NCBI RefSeq assembly: GCF_018881965.1
Contig: NZ_JACVPI010000001.1
Coordinates: forward strand, 626,018 to 690,017
Origin: Polynucleobacter sp. JS-Polo-80-F4
Lineage (GTDB): Bacteria > Pseudomonadota > Gammaproteobacteria > Burkholderiales > Burkholderiaceae
DNA length: 64,000 nt
Direction: 5' to 3'
Shown here piece by piece: positions 1 through 9,723 of this stretch (position 1 is the stretch's first letter; every line of letters begins with the position of its first letter). Made by a program: the position numbers and the translations under genes. The notes under the pieces are model-generated. The model was not told the DNA's origin. It saw only the letters and a program-made list of their open reading frames with translations, and did not search any database.

Positions 1-1752
1 CGTATCAAATATTGGCGTCTGCGCCTGACTCTGATAAGGCGTGTAAACATAAAAAGCGCGAGGCTCCATAGTTAGCAACATATCGCGACCAAAGAAACCT
101 TTTAATTCTGAGGCATCTCTTTCGAAGGCTAATGCAGAATCCAAGCTAAAGGTTGGAATGGTGAATCCTTGTGCAACTGGCGCTCCACCTGTTACGAATG
201 GAGTGGCGTTATACATGTTTGATTGAAAACTGACTTTTGGCGTGATGTAGTAGCCTGGGGTCACTTGCGGTAAAGCCATAGCGCCTTTAACAACCGTCCT
301 GTCCGCTTGGCTATAAACACCTGGGGCAGTAGACGATAAGTTTCCAGCAATGTTGTAAGAGAACCTTGTGTAATCAGCAGAAAAAGTGGTTGCCGGCCCT
401 GTTGGCAAGGTAACGTACTTGCCACTAGTATCTGCGACTGCTGGAGTTAGTCGATTGTTATATGAGGCGGTAATGTTTGGCAATACGTTGTATGGCGCCT
501 GAACTATATTAGTAGGATCCGGTTGCAAAGTTTGAAATGTTAATGCCCGGGCTGACACCATCCAATTGCTTAAACTTCCTGTCAGCCCTTTAGTAGTACC
601 CACCTCCTGACGAAACTGACTTGTGACAGCCCCTGCGATACTCTGCGAAAAATCAGTTGGATATAAATTATCTGAAACACGAGCTAGGTTTGCATAACCT
701 GACCATGAGCCTGGCATTGGAATACCGCCAGGGCCTGTGCCCCCACTAAACACTTGTCGTTGTTGCCAGTCATATTTCCAGCGACTAGTACCGGTTTTTT
801 TATCGTACGACATATATTCACCCATCGCAGTTCCAGAATAGAGGGTATCCAAGAAGCGATATTGAGCGCCAAGCATTGCACCGCGATGATTCATATAGCG
901 AGGCAATAAAAGTAGGTCACGATTAGGGGCAATATTGACATAGTACGGCTGCGTAATATCAAGGCCGTTATTAGAGTTGTAACCAACTACTGGGGCAAGT
1001 AAGCCCGTACGACGTTGTCCACCAGTGGGCGCTGTGAAATAAGGAACATATGCAATGGGTACATCGAAGAAGCGCATTACACCGTGCGTTCCAACCATTT
1101 CTTTTTGTTCATTATCAATTTCTATAGTACTGGCTGAAAAATACCAATCCATATTTTGCGGAGTACATGTGGTGTAGGTGGCTTTATCAAACACAAAGAC
1201 ATCAGCATTTTCAATCGTTAATTTTTTTGCAGTGCCATTGCCGCCGTTGTCTCTTAATTCATAGGCGGCTGGTTCCATGGAACCTTCGCGCGCATCCACT
1301 TTAAAAGTTCCCTTAGGCCCTTTAAAAGTTACATTTCCCTTGGAGAGCTCCGCATTCCCCAATAAATCAGCAACGTCAGTGTCGGGGTTATAAGTAATTT
1401 CATCTGCCTTAATAACGCCACCGTTACGACGAATTTGGGCTCGTCCTTTTAAATGCATATCGCGATCAACGACTCCATTAATGGAATCGCTTGAAGTAAA
1501 GGTTAAGGCCTCTCCATCATTAATGGGTTTGCCAACCCGAAGCTGATCATCCAACTTTAAAACAGTAACATTACCTCTATCTGGCATCAAAACGGTATTG
1601 GAATTAGCTTGTGCATTTGCAGGCAAAGGAGCGGGCGCTTGAGCACGTCCGCAGAGGGCAAATTGAAGCAATGCAACCCCCATCATTACGCGCAGGGTTA
1701 CATGCAAAAAAAGAGGGGCGCAAAGGCCGGCGCGACGGCGATAATGACTCAT
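1..1752 (-). CDS. lptD: LPS-assembly protein LptD (N-terminal part, cut by window edge)
   Basis: Outer-membrane beta-barrel that with LptE inserts lipopolysaccharide into the outer leaflet. The frame is open from the ATG at 1752 to base 1, giving 584 codons; the family is usually about 780-820 residues, so the C-terminal barrel strands lie outside. I see an N-terminal Sec signal ending near residue 39 (GRAQA), a LptD/OstA jellyroll region at about 60-190 similar to LptA, a Cys near 196 (TTCTPQN) where the family has disulfide cysteines, the conserved FFDVPIAYVPYF stretch, then barrel-like sequence. It is divergent from amgK with 33 bp between start codons. LptA, LptB and LptC are encoded at 44843-46822. 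Confidence 0.95.
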   Translation of the reverse strand, partial: MSHYRRRAGLCAPLFLHVTLRVMMGVALLQFALCGRAQAPAPLPANAQANSNTVLMPDRGNVTVLKLDDQLRVGKPINDGEALTFTSSDSINGVVDRDMHLKGRAQIRRNGGVIKADEITYNPDTDVADLLGNAELSKGNVTFKGPKGTFKVDAREGSMEPAAYELRDNGGNGTAKKLTIENADVFVFDKATYTTCTPQNMDWYFSASTIEIDNEQKEMVGTHGVMRFFDVPIAYVPYFTAPTGGQRRTGLLAPVVGYNSNNGLDITQPYYVNIAPNRDLLLLPRYMNHRGAMLGAQYRFLDTLYSGTAMGEYMSYDKKTGTSRWKYDWQQRQVFSGGTGPGGIPMPGSWSGYANLARVSDNLYPTDFSQSIAGAVTSQFRQEVGTTKGLTGSLSNWMVSARALTFQTLQPDPTNIVQAPYNVLPNITASYNNRLTPAVADTSGKYVTLPTGPATTFSADYTRFSYNIAGNLSSTAPGVYSQADRTVVKGAMALPQVTPGYYITPKVSFQSNMYNATPFVTGGAPVAQGFTIPTFSLDSALAFERDASELKGFFGRDMLLTMEPRAFYVYTPYQSQAQTPIFDT

Positions 1753-1785
1753 AGATCCAGACCCGCCTTATTATACGAATCGACC

Positions 1786-2787
1786 ATGACTGACTCACGC
1801 TTAAACACCCTCCGCAACTGGCTAAAAGCCCTGGAAGCTAGCTGGCAATTAGATCTCGACTCCCTGGCGCCAGCCTCAGCTGATGCCAGCTTTCGGCGCT
1901 ATTTCCGAATTGAGTCCAAAAAGCCCAATTTTGGGACTTTGATCGTCATGGATGCCCCACCCCAACATGAGCCACTGGACGAGTTCATTAAGGTCGATTT
2001 ATTACTCTCAGAGGCAGGCTTAAATGTGCCAAAAATCCTCGAGCAAAACCTTGCTGAAGGCTTCTTGCTATTAAATGATTTAGGGACCAAAACCTACCTT
2101 GCTGAACTCAATAACGAGTCAGCCGATCATCTCTATCAAGATGCAACACATGCATTGGTTCTGATGCAATTGGCGAGCAAGCCAAATGTGTTGCCAAATT
2201 ATGATGAAGCATTATTACAGCGTGAGTTAGATTTATTTCCTGAATGGTATTTAAAGAAACATCTCAATACTGAACTAAACGAACAACAAATAGAGCAATT
2301 AAAAAAATCGTTTGAGCTCATTATCGAAAATAATTTAGCCCAAGCTAGAGTCTATGTTCATCGTGATTACCATTCTCGCAACTTAATGGTGACTGGAAAC
2401 AATAATCCTGGAGTCATTGACTTTCAGGACGCGGTATACGGGCCTATTACTTATGATGCCTCTTCATTGTGGCGTGATGCTTACATAGCATGGCCAGAAG
2501 AACGCGTCATTGATTGGGTGATTAAGTTTTGGGAAGAGGGCCGTAAGGCCGGCCTGCCAATGCCAAATGATTTTGGACAGTTCTATCGAGATTTTGAATG
2601 GATGGGCTTACAACGCCATCTTAAGGTTCTAGGTATATTTGCAAGACTCTTTCATCGCGATGGTAAAGATGGTTACCTTAAGGACATTCCACTTGTTTTG
2701 GAATATGCGATTGCAACAGCGAATCGCTATATTGAATTAAAACCGTTAGCCAGAATTCTAGAATCCACGCGCACCAATAAAGAATGA
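1786..2787 (+). CDS. amgK: N-acetylmuramate/N-acetylglucosamine kinase (AmgK)
   Basis: Aminoglycoside-phosphotransferase-fold sugar kinase that phosphorylates MurNAc at the anomeric carbon in the cell-wall recycling route known from Pseudomonas putida. The 333-residue protein carries the catalytic HRDYHSRN motif at about 192-199 and the metal-binding VIDFQDA soon after. I chose the ATG at 1786 because homology starts at MTDSRLNTL; the frame is open upstream to 1609, but that part overlaps lptD antisense and looks like shadow. murU follows after 13 bp, the same pairing seen in Pseudomonas, which makes AmgK more likely than a generic phosphotransferase. Function is inferred from family and context. 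Confidence 0.87.
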   Translation: MTDSRLNTLRNWLKALEASWQLDLDSLAPASADASFRRYFRIESKKPNFGTLIVMDAPPQHEPLDEFIKVDLLLSEAGLNVPKILEQNLAEGFLLLNDLGTKTYLAELNNESADHLYQDATHALVLMQLASKPNVLPNYDEALLQRELDLFPEWYLKKHLNTELNEQQIEQLKKSFELIIENNLAQARVYVHRDYHSRNLMVTGNNNPGVIDFQDAVYGPITYDASSLWRDAYIAWPEERVIDWVIKFWEEGRKAGLPMPNDFGQFYRDFEWMGLQRHLKVLGIFARLFHRDGKDGYLKDIPLVLEYAIATANRYIELKPLARILESTRTNKE

Positions 2788-2800
2788 TTAGTAACTCCTG

Positions 2801-3517
2801 ATGAGTAAAAGCGATCTGATTCCTTGTTTTTTGCTTGCTGCTGGCAGAGGTGAGCGCATGCGCCCCCTTACGGATGATTTACCGAAGCCCCTACTCTGTA
2901 TTCAGAATAAATCTTTATTAGCATGGCATTTAGAAGCATTAGCAAGGGCTCGTATTCAAGATGTCGTTATTAACCATGCTTGGTTAGGCGAAAAAATTGA
3001 GGGGGCCCTAGGGAATGGTCAGCAATTTGGTCTTCGCATTCAATATTCCCCTGAGGGAAGTGCACTGGAGACGGCCGGTGGAATTTGTAAGGCGCTACCC
3101 ATCATTGCGCCAGACGACTACCTCTTGGTCATTAATGGCGATGTATTTAGCCCGAACTTACCGATTACCCAGCTTTTAGAAACCGTATCCAAAATGCGCA
3201 TGGACCCCAGTAAGCCCTTGGCTCACTTATTGATGGTCCCAAACCCTATCCAGCATCCCGAAGGAGATTTTTACCTCCAAGGCACTGCAGTTAACAACAC
3301 CGAGTCCATTGGAGCAGAAAAACTCACCTTCTCTGGAATTGGGATTTATCACAAAGACCTCTTCAAAGACCTAGAATTTGGAGTCCCAGCCAAGCTCGCG
3401 CCCCTATTGAGAGCTGCGATGGCACAAAATAAAGTGTCTGGTGAAAAATATCTCGGTCCATGGCACGATGTAGGCACACCACAACGCTTACAAGAGCTTA
3501 ATGCAGCATATGAATAA
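2801..3517 (+). CDS. murU: N-acetylmuramate alpha-1-phosphate uridylyltransferase (MurU)
   Basis: Nucleotidyltransferase that converts MurNAc-1-phosphate and UTP to UDP-MurNAc, returning recycled sugar to peptidoglycan precursors and bypassing MurA/MurB. At 238 residues it is the short, single-domain form without the C-terminal acyltransferase of GlmU. The N-terminal signature LAAGRGERMRPLT and the PKPLL motif bind the nucleotide, and VINGDVF supplies the metal-binding Asp. It sits 13 bp after amgK and its 3' end overlaps the start of pepP. The alternative is another sugar-1-phosphate nucleotidyltransferase (for example mannose-1-phosphate); the amgK neighbour favours MurU. Confidence 0.87.
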   Translation: MSKSDLIPCFLLAAGRGERMRPLTDDLPKPLLCIQNKSLLAWHLEALARARIQDVVINHAWLGEKIEGALGNGQQFGLRIQYSPEGSALETAGGICKALPIIAPDDYLLVINGDVFSPNLPITQLLETVSKMRMDPSKPLAHLLMVPNPIQHPEGDFYLQGTAVNNTESIGAEKLTFSGIGIYHKDLFKDLEFGVPAKLAPLLRAAMAQNKVSGEKYLGPWHDVGTPQRLQELNAAYE

Positions 3518-4877
3518 AACGAACATTTATCAGCTTCGTAGAACCAAATTAGCAGAACAAATCCTTGCCAAAACTGGCGGAGGAATTGCCATCATCTCAA
3601 CAGCTCCTGAGCTTGCTCGTAATCGTGACAGTGAATTTCCTTATCGCCACGATAGTGACTTTTATTACTTGACTGGTTTTGAAGAGCCTGGCGCAACACT
3701 GGTGATGAAAGTTACAGGCAATGGTAAAAATTGCCAGCTTCAATCCCACTTGTTTTGCAGACCCAAAGATCCAGAGCGTGAAATCTGGGATGGCATTCGC
3801 CTTGGGCCAGAAGCAGCACCAGAAGCTTTGGGGATTGAATATGCGCACAGCAATAAAGAACTAGACCAAAAACTCAGTGACTTGTTAGCCGATGAAGATG
3901 CAGTGTATATACGCCTTGCTGAAAGCGCTGAAGCCGATAGGCGTTTGCGTCACTGGATGAAACAAGTAAGAGCACAAGCACGCTCTGGAATAAACCCACC
4001 ATCAGAGTTTCATGATGTGGAGGCGCTGATTCATGAAATGCGTTTATTCAAGGATGCGCAAGAGATTGACATCATGCGTCGCGCTGCAGCCATCTCTGCT
4101 CGCGCCCATATCCGCGCTATGCAAGTCTGTAAACCCGGTATGCGTGAATATCATCTTGAAGCCGAATTACTTCATGAGTTCCGTAACAGTGGTTCGCAAA
4201 GCGTTGCCTATAACAGCATTGTTGCTGGTGGTGCAAATTCTTGCATTCTTCACTATCGTGCCGGCTCGACTGAATTACGCAGTGGTGAGCTTTGCCTGAT
4301 TGATGCCGGTTGCGAACTTGATGGTTATGCTTCAGATATCACGAGAACCTTTCCAGTTAACGGAAAATTTACTGGACCACAACGTGCCCTATATGACATC
4401 ACCTTAGCTGCGCAAGAGGCCGCGATAGCAATGACTCGGCCTGGCAATACATTTATGCAGCCGCATGAGGCAGCACTGAAAGTGCTTACTCAAGGTCTTC
4501 TAGATGAAAAGCTTCTCAAACTCACAGAGCTAGGTTCTTTGGAAAATGCCATCGAGACTGGAGCCTATCGTCGCTTCTATATGCACCGTACTTCTCACTG
4601 GTTAGGTATGGATGTACATGATGTAGGTTCTTATCGTGAAGCTAGCCAGGATGCAACCGGCGAAGAAAAGCCATGGCGCATTCTCAAGAGCGGCATGGTG
4701 ATTACGGTGGAGCCCGGCCTCTATGTCAGGCCCGCAAACGACGTAGACGAGAAGTTCTGGAATATCGGTATTCGCATAGAAGATGATGCTGTTATTAGTG
4801 ATTCAGGATGTGAGTTAATTTCTCGTGGCGCGCCTGTCAAAGCAGATGAGATTGAAGCGCTCATGAAAAACGCATAG
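3501..4877 (+). CDS. pepP: Xaa-Pro aminopeptidase PepP (M24B)
   Basis: Cytosolic metallopeptidase removing N-terminal residues that precede proline. The protein has the aminopeptidase-P N-terminal domain (about residues 8-135) followed by the pita-bread catalytic domain. All five metal ligands are visible: the two Asp in DAGCELDGYASDITRTF, His in HRTSHWLG, Glu in VEPGLYV and Glu in GIRIEDD. Two ATGs are possible, at 3501 and 3510, both overlapping the murU stop; an AAGAG sits 4 nt before the first and 13 nt before the second. The overlap implies translational coupling to murU. ubiH follows after 15 bp, the pepP-ubiH order also seen in Escherichia coli. Confidence 0.94.
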   Translation: MQHMNKTNIYQLRRTKLAEQILAKTGGGIAIISTAPELARNRDSEFPYRHDSDFYYLTGFEEPGATLVMKVTGNGKNCQLQSHLFCRPKDPEREIWDGIRLGPEAAPEALGIEYAHSNKELDQKLSDLLADEDAVYIRLAESAEADRRLRHWMKQVRAQARSGINPPSEFHDVEALIHEMRLFKDAQEIDIMRRAAAISARAHIRAMQVCKPGMREYHLEAELLHEFRNSGSQSVAYNSIVAGGANSCILHYRAGSTELRSGELCLIDAGCELDGYASDITRTFPVNGKFTGPQRALYDITLAAQEAAIAMTRPGNTFMQPHEAALKVLTQGLLDEKLLKLTELGSLENAIETGAYRRFYMHRTSHWLGMDVHDVGSYREASQDATGEEKPWRILKSGMVITVEPGLYVRPANDVDEKFWNIGIRIEDDAVISDSGCELISRGAPVKADEIEALMKNA

Positions 4878-4892
4878 AGATATACAAATAAA

Positions 4893-6050
4893 ATGAGTGT
4901 ATCTACTTGCGATATCTTGATTCAGGGCGGCGGTCCAGTTGGACTTGCTTGCGCTGCATGGACCTTGCAGAAATTCCCTGAAGCAAAGCTTGTTTTGCTT
5001 GATCGTAACTCCAGCAATGATGATGATTTAGTAAGTGCCGATAGTAGGGGCATTGCTCTCTCGCACGGTAGCAAGCTTTTGCTTGATACGATTAACGCTT
5101 GGCCAAAAGACTTTGCCCAAATTCATCGCGTGCATGTTTCGCAGGCGGGTCGCTTTGGCCGCGCACTCATGACGCGAGAAGAGCTCAAGCAAGATGCATT
5201 AGGACACATCATTCGTTATCGCGATATTCACATCACCCTGCGCCAAGCCCTACGAGTCATTCAAGCGAAGTGCCCTAATTTTGTTTGGGAGCATATACAA
5301 AAGGATACTCAAGAGAGTCAGATCCAGGCCAAATGTATTGTGCATGCTGAAGGTGGTTTATTTAAGACACAAGATTGGGTCGAGTCTGGCAAAGACTATG
5401 GCCAGTCAGCCCTTGTAGGCTTAGTTGAGGTTGAAAATGCGGAACCTCATCAAGCTTGGGAACGCTTTACTAGCGAAGGCCCCTTGGCAGTTTTGCCAAG
5501 CCACTACGGCTCTAATATTTTGAATCTGGTTTGGTGCGGCTCACCAGAATCATCGCAACGTCGTCTGGAACTTAGTGATGACAATTTCTTAATTGAACTG
5601 CAGGCAGAATTTGGTTCGCGTATTGGACGTTTTCTAAAAATTCAAGATCGTCGCTTGTATGAGCTTGGTTTGAACTATCGCAAAGAAATTACCAACGGTA
5701 ATGAAGTTTGGATTGGCAATGCTGCGCAAACTTTGCATCCAGTAGCGGGCCAAGGTTTGAATCTGGGTTTGCGTGATGCTTTTTTACTTGCAGAGAAGTT
5801 AGTTGAGGTGTTTTCTGGATCCATAGAGGAACACTCTCCAGCAAACATACACAATGCACTTCAAAGTTATGCCCAAAGTCGCAAGGTTGATAGAACAACC
5901 ACTATTGGTCTTACCGACTTCATGGCTAGAGTATTTACCTCCAATCTAGCCCCAATTGTGATGGCTCGTGGATTGGCTTTATCGGCCCTCCAGTGGCTTC
6001 CGCCTGTCAAAACAGCCTTAGCTCGCCAGATGATGTTTGGTAGGCGCTAA
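4893..6050 (+). CDS. ubiH: UbiH/Coq6-family FAD-dependent ring hydroxylase
   Basis: Class A flavoprotein monooxygenase of the UbiH/UbiF/VisC family that hydroxylates the aromatic ring during ubiquinone synthesis. In 385 residues it shows the N-terminal dinucleotide motif QGGGPVGLACAAW, the mid-protein DSRGIALS region, and the second FAD/ribityl motif in the GNAAQTLHPVAGQGLNLGLR stretch near residue 275. Which ring position is hydroxylated cannot be read from sequence; UbiH (C6) is suggested by position after pepP. Other ubiquinone genes (ubiE, ubiJ, ubiB) are in the 24.8-28.8 kb block of this window. Confidence 0.85.
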   Translation: MSVSTCDILIQGGGPVGLACAAWTLQKFPEAKLVLLDRNSSNDDDLVSADSRGIALSHGSKLLLDTINAWPKDFAQIHRVHVSQAGRFGRALMTREELKQDALGHIIRYRDIHITLRQALRVIQAKCPNFVWEHIQKDTQESQIQAKCIVHAEGGLFKTQDWVESGKDYGQSALVGLVEVENAEPHQAWERFTSEGPLAVLPSHYGSNILNLVWCGSPESSQRRLELSDDNFLIELQAEFGSRIGRFLKIQDRRLYELGLNYRKEITNGNEVWIGNAAQTLHPVAGQGLNLGLRDAFLLAEKLVEVFSGSIEEHSPANIHNALQSYAQSRKVDRTTTIGLTDFMARVFTSNLAPIVMARGLALSALQWLPPVKTALARQMMFGRR

Positions 6051-6141
6051 AGCCCTTAAATCACGCTCAAAATTTAAGCATTCTCCGTTTGATCTGTAAT
6101 AAGCAATCTGCCTAAAAAATAGGCAAATAAAGGCCTGAATG

Positions 6142-6150
6142 TGCTAAAGT
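6142..6150 (+). promoter_or_regulatory. Possible extended -10 promoter for dusB
   Basis: TGCTAAAGT fits an extended -10 element (TG-N-TAAAGT), 29 bp before the dusB ATG. No convincing -35 is present at 17 bp, and the leader just before the ATG lacks a purine-rich ribosome binding site. A short dyad, TGCCTA/TAGGCA, lies upstream at about 6110-6126. Weak evidence. Confidence 0.25.
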
Positions 6151-6179
6151 GTCATGCTTTCCGCCCAAGCACCCTTTAG

Positions 6180-7196
6180 ATGAATATCGGCCCTCACATC
6201 CTCGCAAATAAGTTATTTGTAGCCCCTATGGCTGGGGTAACGGACCGCCCATTTAGACAGCTTTGCAAGAAGTTGGGTGCAGGTTATGCCGTCTCTGAAA
6301 TGGTGGCCTCCAATGCCCTGCTTTGGAAAAGTGAAAAGACTCAGCGTCGCGCCAACCATGTTGGTGAATTCAAACCCATTGCAGTCCAAATCGCAGGAGC
6401 TGATCCAGCGATGATGGCAGCTGCAGCAAAAATCAACGTCGATCACGGCGCCCAGATTATTGATATCAATATGGGTTGCCCAGCAAAGAAAGTTTGCAAT
6501 GTTGCAGCTGGCTCCGCATTACTGCGCGATGAGCCTTTAGTGCAGCAAATCCTAGAAGCAGTTGTAAATGCTGTTGGAATTGGACCAGATGCAGTACCGG
6601 TGACTTTAAAGATTCGGACAGGCTGGGATCGCGAGCACAAGAATGCCATTGAGATTGCGCGTCTTGCAGAAAAATCCGGCATCTCCATGCTTACCGTTCA
6701 TGGTCGCACTAGGGCTGACCTATATCACGGTGAGGCGGAGTATGAAACGATTACCGCAGTAAAAAATAATGTACACATCCCAGTAGTGGCTAACGGCGAT
6801 ATCACCAGCCCAGAAAAAGCAGAGCAAGTTTTAAAGATCACTGGTGCTGATGCCATCATGATTGGTCGCGCCGCTCAAGGCCGTCCTTGGATCTTTCGTG
6901 AGATCAATCACTATCTCGAAACGGGTGGCAAGCTACCAACCCCGGAGATCAATGAGATTCAGTCCATCATGAATGCACACCTCTTGGATCACTATGAATT
7001 CTATGGTGAGCATATTGGCCTGCGTACTGCCCGCAAACATATTGGCTGGTACTGCAAGGGCTTGCGTGATTCACATGCTTTTCGCCAGCGCATGAATACC
7101 GCCGACGACTGTAAGACCCAACTTCAAATGGTCAATGACTTTTTTGACGAAATGAAATCCCATTCTGACCGCTTGTTATTTTTGGAAGCGGCATAG
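6180..7196 (+). CDS. dusB: tRNA-dihydrouridine synthase DusB
   Basis: FMN-dependent TIM-barrel enzyme that reduces uridines in the tRNA D-loop using NADPH. The protein (338 residues) begins with the Dus signature LFVAPMAGVTDRPFR, has the catalytic Cys in INMGCPAKKVC near residue 100, the FMN-phosphate segment TVHGRTR and GADAIMIGRAAQGRPW. The DusB subtype is supported by its place directly before a fis gene, the dusB-fis arrangement of proteobacteria. The ATG at 6180 begins at the expected N-terminus, although no good Shine-Dalgarno precedes it. Confidence 0.94.
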   Translation: MNIGPHILANKLFVAPMAGVTDRPFRQLCKKLGAGYAVSEMVASNALLWKSEKTQRRANHVGEFKPIAVQIAGADPAMMAAAAKINVDHGAQIIDINMGCPAKKVCNVAAGSALLRDEPLVQQILEAVVNAVGIGPDAVPVTLKIRTGWDREHKNAIEIARLAEKSGISMLTVHGRTRADLYHGEAEYETITAVKNNVHIPVVANGDITSPEKAEQVLKITGADAIMIGRAAQGRPWIFREINHYLETGGKLPTPEINEIQSIMNAHLLDHYEFYGEHIGLRTARKHIGWYCKGLRDSHAFRQRMNTADDCKTQLQMVNDFFDEMKSHSDRLLFLEAA

Positions 7197-7267
7197 TTCT
7201 GACTTAATTGAGCTGCCTAGTTTTATTTTCTTGTTTTATTTTATAGTTTTTGTATTGATAGATTGTT

Positions 7268-7507
7268 ATGACCAATAAGCACCCGATTACCGAATGTATT
7301 GAAACCCAATTGCAGGGTTACCTGCAGGATCTAAAAGGAACAGCGCCGACTGATATTTATCAAATGGTATTGGCTGTGGTTGAAAAACCGATGCTGGAAT
7401 TAGTAATGCAGCATGCCAAGCAAAACCAATCGTTAGCAGCTCAATATCTGGGCATCAATCGCAATACTCTGCATAAGAAGCTTGTTGAGCATCAACTGCT
7501 GAAGTAA
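7268..7507 (+). CDS. fis: Fis-family DNA-binding protein
   Basis: Small nucleoid-associated protein or transcription regulator of the Fis family. The 79 residues comprise an N-terminal dimerisation part and a C-terminal helix-turn-helix with the family motif QSLAAQYLGINRNTLHKKL at about 56-74. It lies 71 bp after dusB, as in gammaproteobacteria, separated by an unusually T-rich non-coding tract (about 7215-7250). It is shorter than E. coli Fis (98 residues), mainly at the N-terminus. Targets cannot be judged from the sequence. Confidence 0.9.
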   Translation: MTNKHPITECIETQLQGYLQDLKGTAPTDIYQMVLAVVEKPMLELVMQHAKQNQSLAAQYLGINRNTLHKKLVEHQLLK

Positions 7508-7562
7508 TCACAAACATCACTAATAATAACAAAGCCATTTTTTAAATTAATCTTCGAAAACT

Positions 7563-9143
7563 ATGATCCGTACAGCCCTCCTCTCCGTCTCCGATAAAAA
7601 TGGCATCGTGCCTTTTGCTAAAGCCCTCCATGAGCAAGGCATTAAGCTCATTTCTACTGGTGGCACAGCAAAACTCTTGGCTGAAAACAATCTGCCAGTA
7701 GTTGAGGTTTCTTCTTTAACGAAATTTCCTGAGATGTTGGATGGTCGCGTAAAAACCCTCCACCCAATGGTGCATGGCGGCCTGTTGGCTCGTAGAGATT
7801 TTCCAGAGCATATGGCAGCCCTGAAAGAACATGGCATCGACACAATCGATATGCTCGTCATTAACCTATACCCCTTCAATGAAACAGTTGCTAAAGAAAG
7901 CTGCTCATTTGAAGATGCCGTTGAGAACATTGATATTGGTGGGCCAGCAATGTTGCGTGCTGCCGCAAAGAATCATCAAGACGTTACTGTATTGATTTCA
8001 CCAGAAGATTACGCTCCCGTATTAGATGAAATGAAAGCCAATAACAATGTGGTTTCTTACAAGACCAATTTAGCTTTGGCGAAAAAAGTATTTGCACATA
8101 CCGCTCAATACGATGGTGCGATTGCTAACTATCTCTCAGCCTTAGGTGATGACTTAGATCACAAAGCCCGCTCTGCTTATCCAGAAACATTACATCTCGC
8201 CTTTGAGAAGGTGCAAGAGATGCGTTATGGCGAGAACCCACACCAATCTGCAGCGTTCTACAAAGATATCTATCCAGTAGACGGCGCGCTAGCCAATTAC
8301 AAACAGTTACAAGGGAAAGAGCTTTCCTATAACAATATTGCGGATGCTGATTCTGCCTGGGAATGCGTTAAGAGTTTTACTGGGAATGCCGGTGGCGCTG
8401 CAGCTTGCGTCATCATCAAGCACGCGAACCCTTGTGGCGTTGCTGTTGGTGCTACAGCGCTTGAGGCTTATCAAAAAGCCTTTAAGACTGACCCTAGTTC
8501 AGCGTTTGGCGGCATTATTGCTTTTAACGTTCCCTGTGACGGTGCTGCAGCTGAAGCTATCTCCAAGCAATTCGTAGAAGTATTGATTGCCCCTAGTTTT
8601 AGTGATGAAGCTAAAGCGATCTTTGCTGCGAAACAAAATGTACGTCTACTAGAGATTCCACTGGGTACCGCCTTTAATACTTTTGATTTCAAGCGTGTTG
8701 GCGGTGGCTTGCTCGTGCAATCTCCTGATGCTAAAAATGTTCTCGAGAGTGAAATGCGCGTTGTCAGCAAGCGTCTGCCAACTCCAAGCGAGATGCACGA
8801 CATGATGTTTGCATGGCGTGTTGCCAAGTTTGTTAAATCCAATGCGATTGTCTACTGCGCAAATGGTATGACACTCGGAATCGGCGCTGGCCAAATGAGC
8901 CGCGTAGACTCCGCACGTATGGCCAGCATCAAGGCTGAGAACGCTGGCTTAAGTCTTCAGGGTTCAGCAGTAGCAAGTGATGCATTCTTTCCGTTCCGCG
9001 ATGGCCTAGATGTCGTTGTGAATGGTGGCGCAAGCTGCGCAATTCAACCAGGCGGTAGCATGCGTGATGATGAAATCATTGCTGCAGCAAATGAACATGG
9101 CATTGCCATGATCTTTACCGGCACACGTCACTTCCGTCACTAA
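7563..9143 (+). CDS. purH: Bifunctional AICAR transformylase/IMP cyclohydrolase PurH
   Basis: Catalyses the last two steps of de novo IMP synthesis. The 526-residue protein has the N-terminal MGS-like IMP cyclohydrolase domain ([27 protein letters not shown]) to about residue 200 and the AICAR transformylase domain after it ([24 protein letters not shown] with the catalytic Lys-His, and the C-terminal [17 protein letters not shown]). It is full length and starts 55 bp after fis. It may be transcribed onward into ruvC, 32 bp downstream. Confidence 0.97.
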   Translation: MIRTALLSVSDKNGIVPFAKALHEQGIKLISTGGTAKLLAENNLPVVEVSSLTKFPEMLDGRVKTLHPMVHGGLLARRDFPEHMAALKEHGIDTIDMLVINLYPFNETVAKESCSFEDAVENIDIGGPAMLRAAAKNHQDVTVLISPEDYAPVLDEMKANNNVVSYKTNLALAKKVFAHTAQYDGAIANYLSALGDDLDHKARSAYPETLHLAFEKVQEMRYGENPHQSAAFYKDIYPVDGALANYKQLQGKELSYNNIADADSAWECVKSFTGNAGGAAACVIIKHANPCGVAVGATALEAYQKAFKTDPSSAFGGIIAFNVPCDGAAAEAISKQFVEVLIAPSFSDEAKAIFAAKQNVRLLEIPLGTAFNTFDFKRVGGGLLVQSPDAKNVLESEMRVVSKRLPTPSEMHDMMFAWRVAKFVKSNAIVYCANGMTLGIGAGQMSRVDSARMASIKAENAGLSLQGSAVASDAFFPFRDGLDVVVNGGASCAIQPGGSMRDDEIIAAANEHGIAMIFTGTRHFRH

Positions 9144-9175
9144 GCAATAGAAGAAGACGGAAATAAAAAGCTGCT

Positions 9176-9697
9176 ATGCGCTGGATAGGAATCGACCCAG
9201 GTTTACGGATCACCGGTTTTGGTGTTATCGATGTCGATGGCCAAAAACTGACTTACGTAGCCTCGGGGACGATTGAAAGTGGCGATCCAGCCAAAGGCTT
9301 GCCTGAGCGCTTAGGCGCTCTCTATGCAGGCGTTAAAGAGGTTCTAGAGACCTATCGCCCAGAGTCTGCGGCGATTGAAGAGGTCTTCTTAAACGTCAAC
9401 CCTCGTTCCACGCTAATGTTGGGTCAGGCACGGGGTGCTGTCATTGCTGCCCTAGTATCTGAAAAACTCCCTGTGGCAGAGTACAGCGCCTTAAGAGTGA
9501 AGCAGTCCATTGTTGGCACTGGTAGAGCAGCCAAGCCTCAGGTCCAGGAAATGGTAAAGCGCCTACTTAAACTTAATCGCGCACCAGGAACAGACGCGTC
9601 TGATGCCTTAGGGGTAGCCATCTGCGCTGCGCATCATGCCCAGATTCCGAAAGCAATTACCGCTACTCTTGTACCCAAAAAGAGTAGCAAGAAATAA
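9176..9697 (+). CDS. ruvC: Holliday junction resolvase RuvC
   Basis: Dimeric RNase H-fold endonuclease that cuts Holliday junctions moved by RuvAB. The protein is 173 residues. The first catalytic Asp is in [13 protein letters not shown], a Glu is in [14 protein letters not shown], and the acidic pair is near the C-terminus in [16 protein letters not shown]. It heads the ruvC-ruvA-ruvB run with gaps of 26 and 18 bp, and no LexA-type operator is evident in the short gap after purH. Confidence 0.97.
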   Translation: MRWIGIDPGLRITGFGVIDVDGQKLTYVASGTIESGDPAKGLPERLGALYAGVKEVLETYRPESAAIEEVFLNVNPRSTLMLGQARGAVIAALVSEKLPVAEYSALRVKQSIVGTGRAAKPQVQEMVKRLLKLNRAPGTDASDALGVAICAAHHAQIPKAITATLVPKKSSKK

Positions 9698-9723
9698 CAA
9701 TACAAACAGGTTAAGATCTTTAC

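Noticed and set aside
1609..1785. N-terminal extension of amgK by 59 codons
   Set aside because: It lies antisense to the lptD signal-peptide region and has no kinase homology; the ATG at 1786 fits better.
7197..7267. T-rich tract before fis as a terminator
   Set aside because: No GC-rich stem precedes the T-runs; it looks like an AT-rich leader only.
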